A stretch of 40,638 nt of DNA from Prolixibacteraceae bacterium (GTDB lineage Bacteria; Bacteroidota; Bacteroidia; Bacteroidales; Prolixibacteraceae), in NCBI GenBank assembly GCA_028282195.1, contig JANQII010000082.1, positions 1 through 40,638 on the forward strand, given 5' to 3'. The translations under genes and the position numbers were made by a program. Shown here in pieces: positions 23,929-31,875 of the stretch (position 1 is its first letter; every line of letters starts with the position of its first letter). The notes beneath the pieces are model-generated. The model saw only the letters and a program-made list of their open reading frames with translations, ran no database searches and was not told the DNA's origin.

Positions 23929-25305
23929 ATGGAACTTCCATTTGCAGAAAATTATAGAATAAAAATGGTAGAGCCTATCTACCGCAGTACTCGTAGCGAA
24001 CGCGAAAAGTGGATTCACGAGGCTCATTACAATTTATTTAATTTAAAAAGCTCACAAGTATATATTGATTTACTAACTGATAGTGGTACAGGGGCAATGA
24101 GTGACCGTCAGTGGGGGGCAATAATGACCGGCGATGAAAGTTATGCCGGGTCTTCTTCATTCTTCAATTTAAAAGAAAAAGTCCAGGATCTTTTCGGGTT
24201 TGAATACTTACTCCCGGTACATCAGGGAAGGGCCGCAGAGAATGTATTGTTTTCAGTTCTGGTAAAAGAAGGGGATGTTGTTCCCGGAAATTCCCATTTC
24301 GATACCACAAAAGGGCACATCGAATTTAGAAAAGCAAAAGCTATTGATTGTACAATTGATGAAGCTTTTGATACGGAATGCGAATATCTTTTCAAGGGAA
24401 ATATCGATATTCGGAAATTGAAACTTGTTTTCGATAAATATCCCAAAGAACAAATCCCATTAATTGTTGTAACGCTTACCTGTAATAGTTCCGGTGGTCA
24501 GCCCGTATCTATGGCGAATTTACGACAGGTTAGCAAGTTGGCCAAAGAATACAATATACCAGTCGTGTATGATTCAGCCCGATTTGCAGAAAATGCATGG
24601 TTTATTCAGCAAAGAGAACAAGGGTACCGGGACAAAAGCATCAAGGAGATTGTACGCGAGATGTACAGCTATGCTGACGGTATGACCATGAGTAGTAAAA
24701 AAGACGGGATTGTAAATATGGGAGGCTTGCTGGCAATGAGCCATGCTGAATGGTATGAAAAGGCTTCAGTTTTCAATATTATGTACGAAGGGTTTGTAAC
24801 GTATGGAGGAATGGCCGGGCGTGACATGAATGCCCTGGCAACCGGATTGGATGAGGTGACCGAAAGTGAATATTTGGAAACCCGGATAAATCAGGTCCAT
24901 TACCTGGGGCAACAGCTTATAGATTATGGAATTCCTGTACAAAGACCACTCGGAGGGCATGCAGTTTTTGTTGATGCAAAAAAATTTCTGAAGCATGTTC
25001 CTAAAGAAGAGTATATTGCTCAAACATTGGCCGTTGAGTTATATTTAGAAGCTGGTGTAAGAGGCGTAGAGGTTGGTACATTACTTGCTGACCGTGATCC
25101 TGAGACTCACCTGAATAGATATCCAAAACTTGAGTTCTTAAGATTGGCAGTTCCAAGACGTACTTATACAAATAACCATATGGATGTAGTAGCAGCCGGA
25201 TTGAAGAATATTTTTGACAGAAGGAATAGGATAAAGCATGGTTTCAAGATTGAACATGAAGCACCAATCATGAGGCATTTTACAGTCGAGCTGAAGAAGT
25301 ATTAA
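23929..25305 (+). CDS. tnaA: Tryptophanase
   Basis: A 458-residue PLP enzyme that splits L-tryptophan into indole, pyruvate and ammonia. The family also includes tyrosine phenol-lyase, but the deciding positions point to tryptophanase: Asp125 in HFDTTKGH (TPL has Thr), GVEVG where TPL has Arg, and His450 in MRHFT (TPL has Phe). The PLP lysine is Lys258 in MSSKKDG; DSARFAENAWFI and HQGRAAEN are conserved. The organism should therefore make indole, or use tryptophan as carbon and nitrogen. No tryptophan permease is next to it. Confidence 0.93.
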   Translation: MELPFAENYRIKMVEPIYRSTRSEREKWIHEAHYNLFNLKSSQVYIDLLTDSGTGAMSDRQWGAIMTGDESYAGSSSFFNLKEKVQDLFGFEYLLPVHQGRAAENVLFSVLVKEGDVVPGNSHFDTTKGHIEFRKAKAIDCTIDEAFDTECEYLFKGNIDIRKLKLVFDKYPKEQIPLIVVTLTCNSSGGQPVSMANLRQVSKLAKEYNIPVVYDSARFAENAWFIQQREQGYRDKSIKEIVREMYSYADGMTMSSKKDGIVNMGGLLAMSHAEWYEKASVFNIMYEGFVTYGGMAGRDMNALATGLDEVTESEYLETRINQVHYLGQQLIDYGIPVQRPLGGHAVFVDAKKFLKHVPKEEYIAQTLAVELYLEAGVRGVEVGTLLADRDPETHLNRYPKLEFLRLAVPRRTYTNNHMDVVAAGLKNIFDRRNRIKHGFKIEHEAPIMRHFTVELKKY

Positions 25306-25451
25306 TATACAAATGTGCTGTGGTTGAGAGAGTCTTATTCATAGATTTTCATGGATTTAGAATAATTTTTCGAACAATTGCAGCATTAAGTTCAAATATT
25401 CCTTACATTTGCGAAAATCAATCAATTCGGTTTAAAATATTTTGAATCGAT

Positions 25452-25593
25452 AGGGGGTGTATCAAAAGGTCAAAAATGTATGTTTTTGACCTTTTAAAAG
25501 CCTGCCTTCAAATTTTAAAATACTGACTGTTAGACATTATAAATTATTGACATCTCATGAGTTCTCAGATAGCTGGCTTTTGATACACCCCCT
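25452..25593. mobile_element. 142-bp miniature inverted-repeat element
   Basis: Perfect 17-bp inverted repeats: AGGGGGTGTATCAAAAG at the left end and its reverse complement at the right. An inner hairpin, AAAGGTCAAAAA / TTTTTGACCTTT (25467-25496), lies next to the left end. No ORF and no clear target duplication. The end sequence is of the kind seen in IS1182-like elements of this phylum (from memory, not checked). Confidence 0.8.
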
Positions 25594-25648
25594 TTGTTTA
25601 GCATCTAAAAATAGGAAGCCAAAGATGGTTTATATGTCAAACTTTCAA

Positions 25649-25656
25649 TATATTTG
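25649..25656 (+). promoter_or_regulatory. -7 box of the response regulator gene
   Basis: TATATTTG matches TAnnTTTG, 29 bp before the ATG. No good -33 element is seen. Confidence 0.4.
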
Positions 25657-25684
25657 AAACGATAATAGTTGCTAACTTATAACG

Positions 25685-26062
25685 ATGACACTGGATAATA
25701 GGCCAAAAATACTTATTGCAGAGGATGTTGAATCTAACTACTTGTATCTGAGTGCTGTATTAAGTAAAATTCAAGCTAAAATTTACTGGGCAAAAAACGG
25801 AAAAGAAGCCGTTAATATTTTTAAGGAGGAAGAAAGTCTTGACTTGATTTTGATGGATTTGCAAATGCCGGAAATGAATGGTTATGAAGCAACTAAAATC
25901 ATAAAAAATAGTGATCCAAAACTTCCGATTATAGCACAAACAGCTTTTGCAATGTCGGATGACAGGGAAAAAGCTTTAGAAGCAGGATGTGATGATTACC
26001 TGGCTAAGCCAATAAAATCAAAAGATTTACTTAACATTGTAGGGAAGTATATCGTAGGATAA
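25685..26062 (+). CDS. Single-domain response regulator (CheY-like receiver)
   Basis: A 125-residue receiver domain with no output domain. Acid pocket Glu13-Asp14, phosphorylation site Asp58 in LILMDLQMPEMNGYEA, Thr86 switch (IIAQTAFA) and Lys108 in YLAKPI are all in place. The first acidic residues and the DLQMPEMNGYEAT stretch are like receivers found in hybrid kinases. No kinase gene is near, so its partner must be encoded elsewhere. It is followed by a strong terminator, so transcribed alone. Confidence 0.92.
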   Translation: MTLDNRPKILIAEDVESNYLYLSAVLSKIQAKIYWAKNGKEAVNIFKEEESLDLILMDLQMPEMNGYEATKIIKNSDPKLPIIAQTAFAMSDDREKALEAGCDDYLAKPIKSKDLLNIVGKYIVG

Positions 26063-26084
26063 AAATATTTCATTTAAAGATTTG

Positions 26085-26117
26085 ACGTTCATTTCTTTTT
26101 GAGATGAACGTTTTTTT
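26085..26117 (+). terminator. Terminator of the response regulator gene
   Basis: ACGTTCAT / ATGAACGT, a perfect 8-bp stem with an 11-base loop, followed by a run of seven T. Confidence 0.88.
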
Positions 26118-26153
26118 GTAATTCATTATTAAAAAAAAAGACTGATCATTTAT

Positions 26154-26161
26154 TACTTTTG
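26154..26161 (+). promoter_or_regulatory. -7 box for the dCMP deaminase-S41 operon
   Basis: TACTTTTG fits TAnnTTTG; transcription would start about 14 bases before the ATG at 26182. Confidence 0.45.
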
Positions 26162-26181
26162 ACAGTTCTGGAATAAAGCAC

Positions 26182-26610
26182 ATGGATAAAAAACAATTAT
26201 TACTCGATCAAAGATATTTGAGAATGGCCAGCATCTGGTCTCAAAATTCATATTGTAAAAGAAGACAAGTTGGGGCACTCCTGGTTAAAGACAAAATGAT
26301 TATCTCAGATGGCTACAATGGAACCCCGTCCGGATTTGAAAACATCTGTGAAGATGAAAACAACAAGACCAAGCCATACGTTTTACATGCTGAGGCTAAT
26401 GCAATTACGAAAGTTGCCAAGTCAAATAACAGTAGTGATGGTGCTACCATGTATGTAACTTCTTCTCCATGTGTGGAGTGTGCTAAACTGATTATTCAGG
26501 CGGGAATAAAACGAGTTGTTTTCACTGATAGCTATCGGCTCGAAGATGGGATTGACCTTCTGAAAAGAGCTAATATTGAAGTAATTCAAGTAGATTTGGA
26601 AGATGAATAA
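26182..26610 (+). CDS. dCMP deaminase family protein
   Basis: A 142-residue zinc deaminase. HAEANAI gives the zinc His and the proton-carrying Glu, and SSPCVECAKLII the two zinc Cys. The N-terminal block RYLRMASIWSQNSYCKRRQVGALLV and DGYNGTPSG are typical of deoxycytidylate deaminases (and of ComEB). It likely turns dCMP into dUMP for dTTP synthesis. Its end overlaps the S41 peptidase start by 8 bases, so they are co-translated; this pairing is common in Bacteroidota. Confidence 0.9.
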   Translation: MDKKQLLLDQRYLRMASIWSQNSYCKRRQVGALLVKDKMIISDGYNGTPSGFENICEDENNKTKPYVLHAEANAITKVAKSNNSSDGATMYVTSSPCVECAKLIIQAGIKRVVFTDSYRLEDGIDLLKRANIEVIQVDLEDE

Positions 26611-28234
26611 GAAAATAAATATCTTTTTACCAATACTGATTGCGATATGTGTTGTAATCGGCATCTTACTGGGAAACAGTTTAAATAAAGTTCAAACTCC
26701 CGGTTTTACAGGATTCACTGCTTCGAAATCAAATAAATTATCTGCAATTGTTGATTTGGTTTCAAGTTCTTATGTAGATTCAGTGTCAAGTTCTGATTTA
26801 GTTGAGGATGCTATCCCGGAATTATTAAAGAACCTTGACCCTCACAGTACTTATATTCCTGCGTCAGATATGCAGGAGGTTGTAGAGGAAATGCAAGGTA
26901 ACTTTGGAGGAATTGGCGTTCAGTTCTCAATCCATCATGATACGGTTCAGGTTATTGATGTCGTATCAGGTGGTCCTTCCAGTAAGCTGGGAATTCTTCC
27001 GGGCGACCGTATTGTAACGGTAGATGATTCTATTATAGCAGGGGTAAATGTAGAAAATCAAACGGTACTTAGCTTATTGCGTGGCGAAAAAGGCACAAAA
27101 GTAAATGTTGGAATTAAGCGAAAAGGAATTTCCGATCTGATTAGTTATGAAATTACCAGGGGTGATATTCCTATTTACAGTGTGGATGTAAGTTACATGA
27201 TCAATGAAGTTACCGGTTATGTGAAAGTAAGTCGTTTTGCTGAGCAAACTTATAATGAATTTATGAAGGCGATGAATAAATTCAACAAAGCGGGAGCTGA
27301 AAAAGTAATTGTTGACTTGCGTGGAAATCCCGGTGGGTATTTAACTGCAGTAATCAGAATGGTGAATGAATTTTTGCACGAAGGAGAGTTAATTGTTTAT
27401 ACCGAAGGAAATTCTCAACCCCGTAAAACTTATACGGCCAGCAATAAAGGAACTTGTCAGGATAAAACGGTTATTGTTTTAATTGATGAATATTCTGCTT
27501 CTGCAAGTGAAATTTTTGCCGGAGCTATTCAGGATAATGACCGTGGAATTGTTATTGGAAGACGTTCGTTTGGGAAAGGACTTGTTCAGGAGCAAATACC
27601 GTTTAACGATGGTTCAGCGCTTCGATTGACAGTTGCACGTTACTATACGCCAAGTGGAAGAAGTATTCAAAAACCTTATCAAAACGGGAATGACCAGTAC
27701 TTTATGGACATCATGGCCCGGGTTAACAGGGGAGAATTTCAGGTAGCGGATAGCATTCACTTTGCCGATTCCCTGAAATACGAAACCAGGACCGGACGAA
27801 CAGTTTATGGCGGAGGTGGCATTATGCCAGATTATTTTGTGCCGGCAGATACAACCGGATATTCAGAATATTACTCTAAAGTAGTTCAGAAAGCATTAGT
27901 CTATCATTTTGCATTTGAGTTTTCTGATATAAACAGGGAAGAACTAAGTAAATTAAAGACAGCAGCCGATTTTGAGACATTTCTTAATAAAAGAAATATC
28001 ATGGAGGACTTTATTGCTTATGCTGCTTCAAAAGGCGTGAAAAGAGATAATAACGGGATAAATGTTTCGGGGAAAATAATTGAAACCCAGATAAAAGCCT
28101 ACATTGCCAGAAACATAATTGGAGAGGAGGGTTTCTATCCAATTATTCTGCAAATAGATCATACTTTAAAGCAAGCCATTCATATTTCTCAGTCAAAAGA
28201 GAGCCTTGCACAGTTATTGGCTGTAACAAATTAA
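26603..28234 (+). CDS. C-terminal processing peptidase, S41 family
   Basis: A 543-residue protease anchored or exported by an N-terminal hydrophobic segment (about residues 6-24). The tail-specific protease region comes first, then a PDZ domain at about 90-170 (GGIGVQFSIHHDTVQVIDVVSG, LGILPGDRIVTVDD), then the S41 core: KVIVDLRGNPGGYL, and the catalytic Ser300 in YSASASEIF with Lys325 in SFGKG, 25 residues apart as in Prc/CtpA. It should act in the periplasm on unstructured C-termini. Translationally coupled to the deaminase gene. Confidence 0.93.
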   Translation: MNKKINIFLPILIAICVVIGILLGNSLNKVQTPGFTGFTASKSNKLSAIVDLVSSSYVDSVSSSDLVEDAIPELLKNLDPHSTYIPASDMQEVVEEMQGNFGGIGVQFSIHHDTVQVIDVVSGGPSSKLGILPGDRIVTVDDSIIAGVNVENQTVLSLLRGEKGTKVNVGIKRKGISDLISYEITRGDIPIYSVDVSYMINEVTGYVKVSRFAEQTYNEFMKAMNKFNKAGAEKVIVDLRGNPGGYLTAVIRMVNEFLHEGELIVYTEGNSQPRKTYTASNKGTCQDKTVIVLIDEYSASASEIFAGAIQDNDRGIVIGRRSFGKGLVQEQIPFNDGSALRLTVARYYTPSGRSIQKPYQNGNDQYFMDIMARVNRGEFQVADSIHFADSLKYETRTGRTVYGGGGIMPDYFVPADTTGYSEYYSKVVQKALVYHFAFEFSDINREELSKLKTAADFETFLNKRNIMEDFIAYAASKGVKRDNNGINVSGKIIETQIKAYIARNIIGEEGFYPIILQIDHTLKQAIHISQSKESLAQLLAVTN

Positions 28235-28237
28235 ACT

Positions 28238-28269
28238 TTCGGTCGTCTTATAACTGAAAGACGACTGAA
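28238..28269 (+). promoter_or_regulatory. Stem-loop directly before the second ECF sigma gene
   Basis: TTCGGTCGTCTT and AAGACGACTGAA form a 12-bp stem (one G-T) with an 8-base loop. It starts 3 bases after the S41 stop and ends 3 bases before the sigma ATG. It lacks a T-run, so it may gate translation of the sigma factor or weakly end the upstream transcript. Confidence 0.6.
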
Positions 28270-28272
28270 ACA

Positions 28273-28758
28273 ATGACCATTGAAGAATACAACCAAGCTG
28301 TGAATCAATATGCCGACGGCGTTTATCGTTTTATATTGAAAAATATAAAGAACGAAGAAAATGCCAGGGATATCGTTCAGGATAGCTTTGAAAGATTGTG
28401 GTCACATTCAAAAGAAGTTTCAGCAGAGAAAGCAAAATCTTATCTTTTTCGGTCTGCATATAATCGTATGATCGATTTAATACGAAAAGGAAAAAAAGAA
28501 AGCCAGTTGAAAGAACTGCACCTTGAAGAATTAATAACCGGCGAGCAATATTCTGATGTTGGTGAGGTTTTAAACAGAGCAGTGGAATGTCTTCCGGCTG
28601 ATCAGCGATCAGTGCTTATGTTACGTGATTACGAAGGTTATTCATACAAGGAAATTGCTGAAATAACCAAACTAACCGAGGCACAGGTAAAAGTTTATAT
28701 ATACCGTGCCCGGGTATTTTTGAAAAAATATATTGGAAAAATTGATGTGCTTGTTTAG
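28273..28758 (+). CDS. RNA polymerase ECF sigma factor (sigma-70 family)
   Basis: A 161-residue ECF sigma factor. Region 2: ENARDIVQDSFERLWSHSKEV and AKSYLFRSAYNRMIDLIRK; region 4: LPADQRSVLMLRDYEGYSYKEIAEITKLTEAQVKVYIYRAR as a helix-turn-helix near 110-150. It heads a cassette with a membrane regulator (2-base gap) and an outer-membrane barrel, probably its target genes. It is a separate type from the sigma factor at 8972. Confidence 0.94.
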   Translation: MTIEEYNQAVNQYADGVYRFILKNIKNEENARDIVQDSFERLWSHSKEVSAEKAKSYLFRSAYNRMIDLIRKGKKESQLKELHLEELITGEQYSDVGEVLNRAVECLPADQRSVLMLRDYEGYSYKEIAEITKLTEAQVKVYIYRARVFLKKYIGKIDVLV

Positions 28759-28760
28759 TT

Positions 28761-29792
28761 ATGAAGATCAATCAATCAAATTATGAAATCTTTTTCCTTG
28801 ATTATTTGGATGGGAAGCTATCGGATAATCAGGTTGATGAGTTTCTGGATTTTCTAAAAGCAAATCCTCAATTGAAAAAAGAATTGGAATCAATTAAGGA
28901 AATTACGTTACCTGTTGATGAAGTTTCTTTTCCCTGGAAAAATGACTTACTAAAAGAAGACCAGGAAGGAAGTTCATTCGATTATCGGGCTGTCGCTTTT
29001 ATGGAAGGAAATTTATCGGATGAAGATCAAAAAGCATTTGTTGAAGAATTGGATTCTGATCCTGAAAAGGAACATGAATTTGATCTTATTCTCAGCACAA
29101 AACTAAAGAGGGAAAATATTCGGTATCCATATAAAAATGATTTGTATAAAAAGCCGAAACTGAAATTTTTATACTGGTCTGTTCGCGTTGCTGCTATTGT
29201 TGTCTTACTGATTGCTGTCCGGGCTGTTTTTCAAAAAGAACACGCTCCATTGCAAGAACCTCCTGTTTTTTCTGAAACATTAGCTCCTGTTGTTGATTCG
29301 GATAAAAATGATAAAGTCCAGGATCAGCCTCAGGTAAAGAAGAAAAAACCTGTTGAGAAAATAAACGAGTCGAAGAAGGACTCAATTCCCAAGAAAACGA
29401 AAAGCATTCGGGAAAAGACAAAAGGCAGGTTGAAAGAGCTTGCCAGGAATGAACAAGCAATCCGGATTCCTGCACCCGGTAGGATAACCCCTTTAGTTGC
29501 AAGCCTGGAAATGAACCCGGGTTTTGATGTGTTTACTTTAAAGGAAATGAAAGCCAAGCCCTTACCGAAACAGCCTGAATACATCTCTGTTGACAAGTAT
29601 CTTGCCCAAAAGTTTTTTAAGGCAAATAAGAAGGGTTCAGAAGGTAATTTTGCTAAAAAGAGCTTAAAAGCAGTATCCAAATGGAGCAATGAGAAACTTG
29701 CTTATGAAACTGATGCCCAGGGTAAAGTTTCTAAAGTAAGTGTGCATACCAGTTTGCTAGCTTTTTCAATTCCATTTACAAAAAAAGAATAA
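28761..29792 (+). CDS. Probable anti-sigma factor with a duplicated N-terminal module
   Basis: A 343-residue single-pass membrane protein. Two related segments sit in tandem before the membrane: about 15-66 (YLDGKLSDNQ ... FPWKNDLLKE) and 80-131 (FMEGNLSDED ... YPYKNDLYKK). The membrane segment is about 136-153 (FLYWSVRVAAIVVLLIAV). The rest, about 190 residues, is periplasmic, lysine-rich (KKKKPVEKINESKKDSIPKK) and without a recognised fold. It starts 2 bases after the sigma gene. Anti-sigma function is inferred from position and topology; no zinc motif is present. Confidence 0.72.
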   Translation: MKINQSNYEIFFLDYLDGKLSDNQVDEFLDFLKANPQLKKELESIKEITLPVDEVSFPWKNDLLKEDQEGSSFDYRAVAFMEGNLSDEDQKAFVEELDSDPEKEHEFDLILSTKLKRENIRYPYKNDLYKKPKLKFLYWSVRVAAIVVLLIAVRAVFQKEHAPLQEPPVFSETLAPVVDSDKNDKVQDQPQVKKKKPVEKINESKKDSIPKKTKSIREKTKGRLKELARNEQAIRIPAPGRITPLVASLEMNPGFDVFTLKEMKAKPLPKQPEYISVDKYLAQKFFKANKKGSEGNFAKKSLKAVSKWSNEKLAYETDAQGKVSKVSVHTSLLAFSIPFTKKE

Positions 29793-29843
29793 GCTGTAAC
29801 TTTTCTTAATGGCTATCCGTCATAGGGCTGAAAACAAAATTTA

Positions 29844-30737
29844 ATGAAGATGAAATCAATACTTTGTTCAGCCTTAATTGCAGTAATATTCATTACTGCA
29901 TCTGCTCAAAAAAAATCATTAGTATCAGTTAATGAAGATGCTGATAAAACAGAAGTAAGTTTATTCAACGATAAAATAAATGTCGTTGATAATTACCATG
30001 GAGATACAACTCATGTAAGAATTGGAAGAAGTAACATTGAGATTATTGAAGATGGCAACTCTACCCGTATTGATTTTCACAAAAATAAGGATAGTGATTT
30101 TCATTGGGAAAAGAAACATAAACGGTTTAACGGGCATTGGGCTGGTTTTGAGATGGGTTTTAATGGATTTTATGATAAAAAATACTTTACTGCTGATGAA
30201 TTCATGGAATTAGACCAGCCGAAGTCATTAGAAGTAAATATCAATTTTATTGAGTACAATATTGCCTTGCAAAAGGATAGAGGAAATGTTGGTTTGGTTA
30301 CCGGGATGGGCTTTTCAATGAACAACTATCGCTTTGATGAACCTTTAACAATTGACAAGCAAGACGGTATGATTGTACCTGAACCTCTTGAACCAGATGG
30401 CCTAAAAAAATCAAAGTTGTATGTTTCTTATCTTACAGTGCCATTACTTATGGAATTTCAGGTACCGGTTAATAATTTTTCGAAGAAACTTTTTGTGTCA
30501 GGGGGAGTAATTGGTGGGGTAAACATTGGATCACGCACGAAAATTAAACAAGACGGTTCAAAAAAGAAGGATAAGGGAAGCTTCAATATTAATCCGTTTA
30601 AATATGCAGCAACAGCACGTGTTGGCCTGGGGGATATAAGTATTTATGCCATTTATAATTTCTCTCCTCTGTTCAAAGACGATAAGGGACCAGAACTATT
30701 TCCCTTTTCAATTGGGATAAGCTTAATCAATTTTTAG
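29844..30737 (+). CDS. Outer-membrane beta-barrel protein (PorT-like family)
   Basis: A 297-residue exported protein: signal peptide MKMKSILCSALIAVIFITASAQ, a linker of about 80 residues (HVRIGRSNIEIIEDGNSTRI), then a small barrel from about residue 95 with alternating strands (GFEMGFNGFYD, VGLVTGMGFSMNNYRF, LYVSYLTVPLLMEFQVP, KLFVSGGVIGGVNIGS, ATARVGLGDISIYAIYNFSPLF, FPFSIGISLINF). The final residue is Phe, as usual for barrels. It is 50 bases after the membrane regulator and probably belongs to the same operon. Confidence 0.82.
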   Translation: MKMKSILCSALIAVIFITASAQKKSLVSVNEDADKTEVSLFNDKINVVDNYHGDTTHVRIGRSNIEIIEDGNSTRIDFHKNKDSDFHWEKKHKRFNGHWAGFEMGFNGFYDKKYFTADEFMELDQPKSLEVNINFIEYNIALQKDRGNVGLVTGMGFSMNNYRFDEPLTIDKQDGMIVPEPLEPDGLKKSKLYVSYLTVPLLMEFQVPVNNFSKKLFVSGGVIGGVNIGSRTKIKQDGSKKKDKGSFNINPFKYAATARVGLGDISIYAIYNFSPLFKDDKGPELFPFSIGISLINF

Positions 30738-30767
30738 AAAGTCAATTATACCATGTTTGGAAAAAGA

Positions 30768-30794
30768 AAACGGGAATCCATTTGGACTCCCGTT
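30768..30794. terminator. Bidirectional terminator between the barrel gene and the ROK gene
   Basis: AAACGGGA / TCCCGTTT with an inner TCCA / TGGA stem, one A-C mismatch between them. It lies between two convergent genes. Confidence 0.75.
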
Positions 30795-30816
30795 TGTTGT
30801 ATCGTTTCAATTAAAA

Positions 30817-31794
30817 TTATTTTTCCAATTCTTTCCAAACCAATGCACTTGCTCCAACAATTGCAGCATCGCCGGGCTTAAGTTGAGATGGAAGAATTTG
30901 TATTTTGTCTTTAAAGAATGGTAATAAATTTTCTTCCATGTACTTTTTAGTTGGCTTGAAAATATAATCACCGGCAGCTGTTGGGCCACCAAATAAAAAT
31001 ATAGCCTCGGGGCTTAGGTGATGAACAGTATCGGCAAAACCTTGCCCAAGCCATTTTCCTGTTTTATCAAATACTTCCAATGCAACCTTATCGCCTTTTT
31101 CAGCAGCGTCATAAATCATTTTAGAATCAAGTTCATTAAATGATTTGTCAGCCAACAAGCTATCTGTTGCGTTGTAATGAGCCAGTAGTTCAAACGCTGT
31201 GCGCTTCATCCCGGGAGCAGAACAGTATGCTTCAAGGTGTCCGGGAACACCGCAGCCACACATTCTTCCATTTGGGATAAGAATAGTATGCCCGCATTCA
31301 CCGGCAAAACCATCAGCTCCATAAACCAGGTCCCCATTAACAACAATGCCACTGCCAACCCCGGTTCCCAAGGTAAACATGACAAAGTTTTTCATGCCTT
31401 TTGCGCCTCCATAAATCATTTCACCAATAGCAGCAGCATTTGCATCATTTGTTAAAGCCAATGCCCCCATCTCCGGGAAATGACTTTTTAGCATGTCGAT
31501 AATATGTAAAATTCCTTCAAATGAAAGGTTCGGGGCATACTCTATGGTTCCTTTATAATAGTTACCGTTTGGTGCACCAATTCCAATTCCTAAAACTTCT
31601 AAATCGTTGTTTAAAAGTTTTACCGATTTTATTAATTCCTGAATTGCTGCAGATAAATCAGCCATGTATTTTTTAATGTCGCCATGTGACGGAGTTGGAA
31701 TATTATCTTTCACCATTACATTTCCTTCAGGATCAACTACTCCAATAGCAGTATTTGTCCCGCCTATATCAACACCAATTGCAACTTTTTTCAT
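30817..31794 (-). CDS. ROK family sugar kinase (glucokinase-like)
   Basis: A 325-residue cytosolic kinase. Phosphate-binding AIGVDIGGTNTAIGVVD is at the N-terminus; TLGTGVGSGI, then GECGHTI and the zinc cluster CGCGVPGHLEAYCS are the ROK signature. The ATG at 31794 is preferred: upstream in-frame residues (26 of them, rich in Phe and Tyr) do not resemble the family. It most likely phosphorylates glucose, fructose or an N-acetylated sugar. It lies downstream of a sugar symporter gene in one operon, so the symporter's sugar is its probable substrate. Confidence 0.9.
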   Translation of the reverse strand: MKKVAIGVDIGGTNTAIGVVDPEGNVMVKDNIPTPSHGDIKKYMADLSAAIQELIKSVKLLNNDLEVLGIGIGAPNGNYYKGTIEYAPNLSFEGILHIIDMLKSHFPEMGALALTNDANAAAIGEMIYGGAKGMKNFVMFTLGTGVGSGIVVNGDLVYGADGFAGECGHTILIPNGRMCGCGVPGHLEAYCSAPGMKRTAFELLAHYNATDSLLADKSFNELDSKMIYDAAEKGDKVALEVFDKTGKWLGQGFADTVHHLSPEAIFLFGGPTAAGDYIFKPTKKYMEENLLPFFKDKIQILPSQLKPGDAAIVGASALVWKELEK

Positions 31795-31875
31795 ATAATC
31801 AATTTGTTTTTGGGTTTTATTAAAGAAGTAATGCAGAAGAAATACAAATCCTCTGCATTTATAAAAGTTCATTTT

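Larger units (their letters stand above)
25306..25684. other. 379-bp gene-free stretch
   Basis: Holds a possible promoter, TTG (25378-25380), 23 bases, TACATTTG (25404-25411), then the miniature element at 25452-25593, then a TATATTTG box (25649-25656). Nothing else is recognised. Confidence 0.6.

Noticed and set aside
23929..25305. Tyrosine phenol-lyase instead of tryptophanase
   Set aside because: Several stretches resemble TPL, but Asp125, GVEVG and His450 are the tryptophanase residues at the specificity positions.
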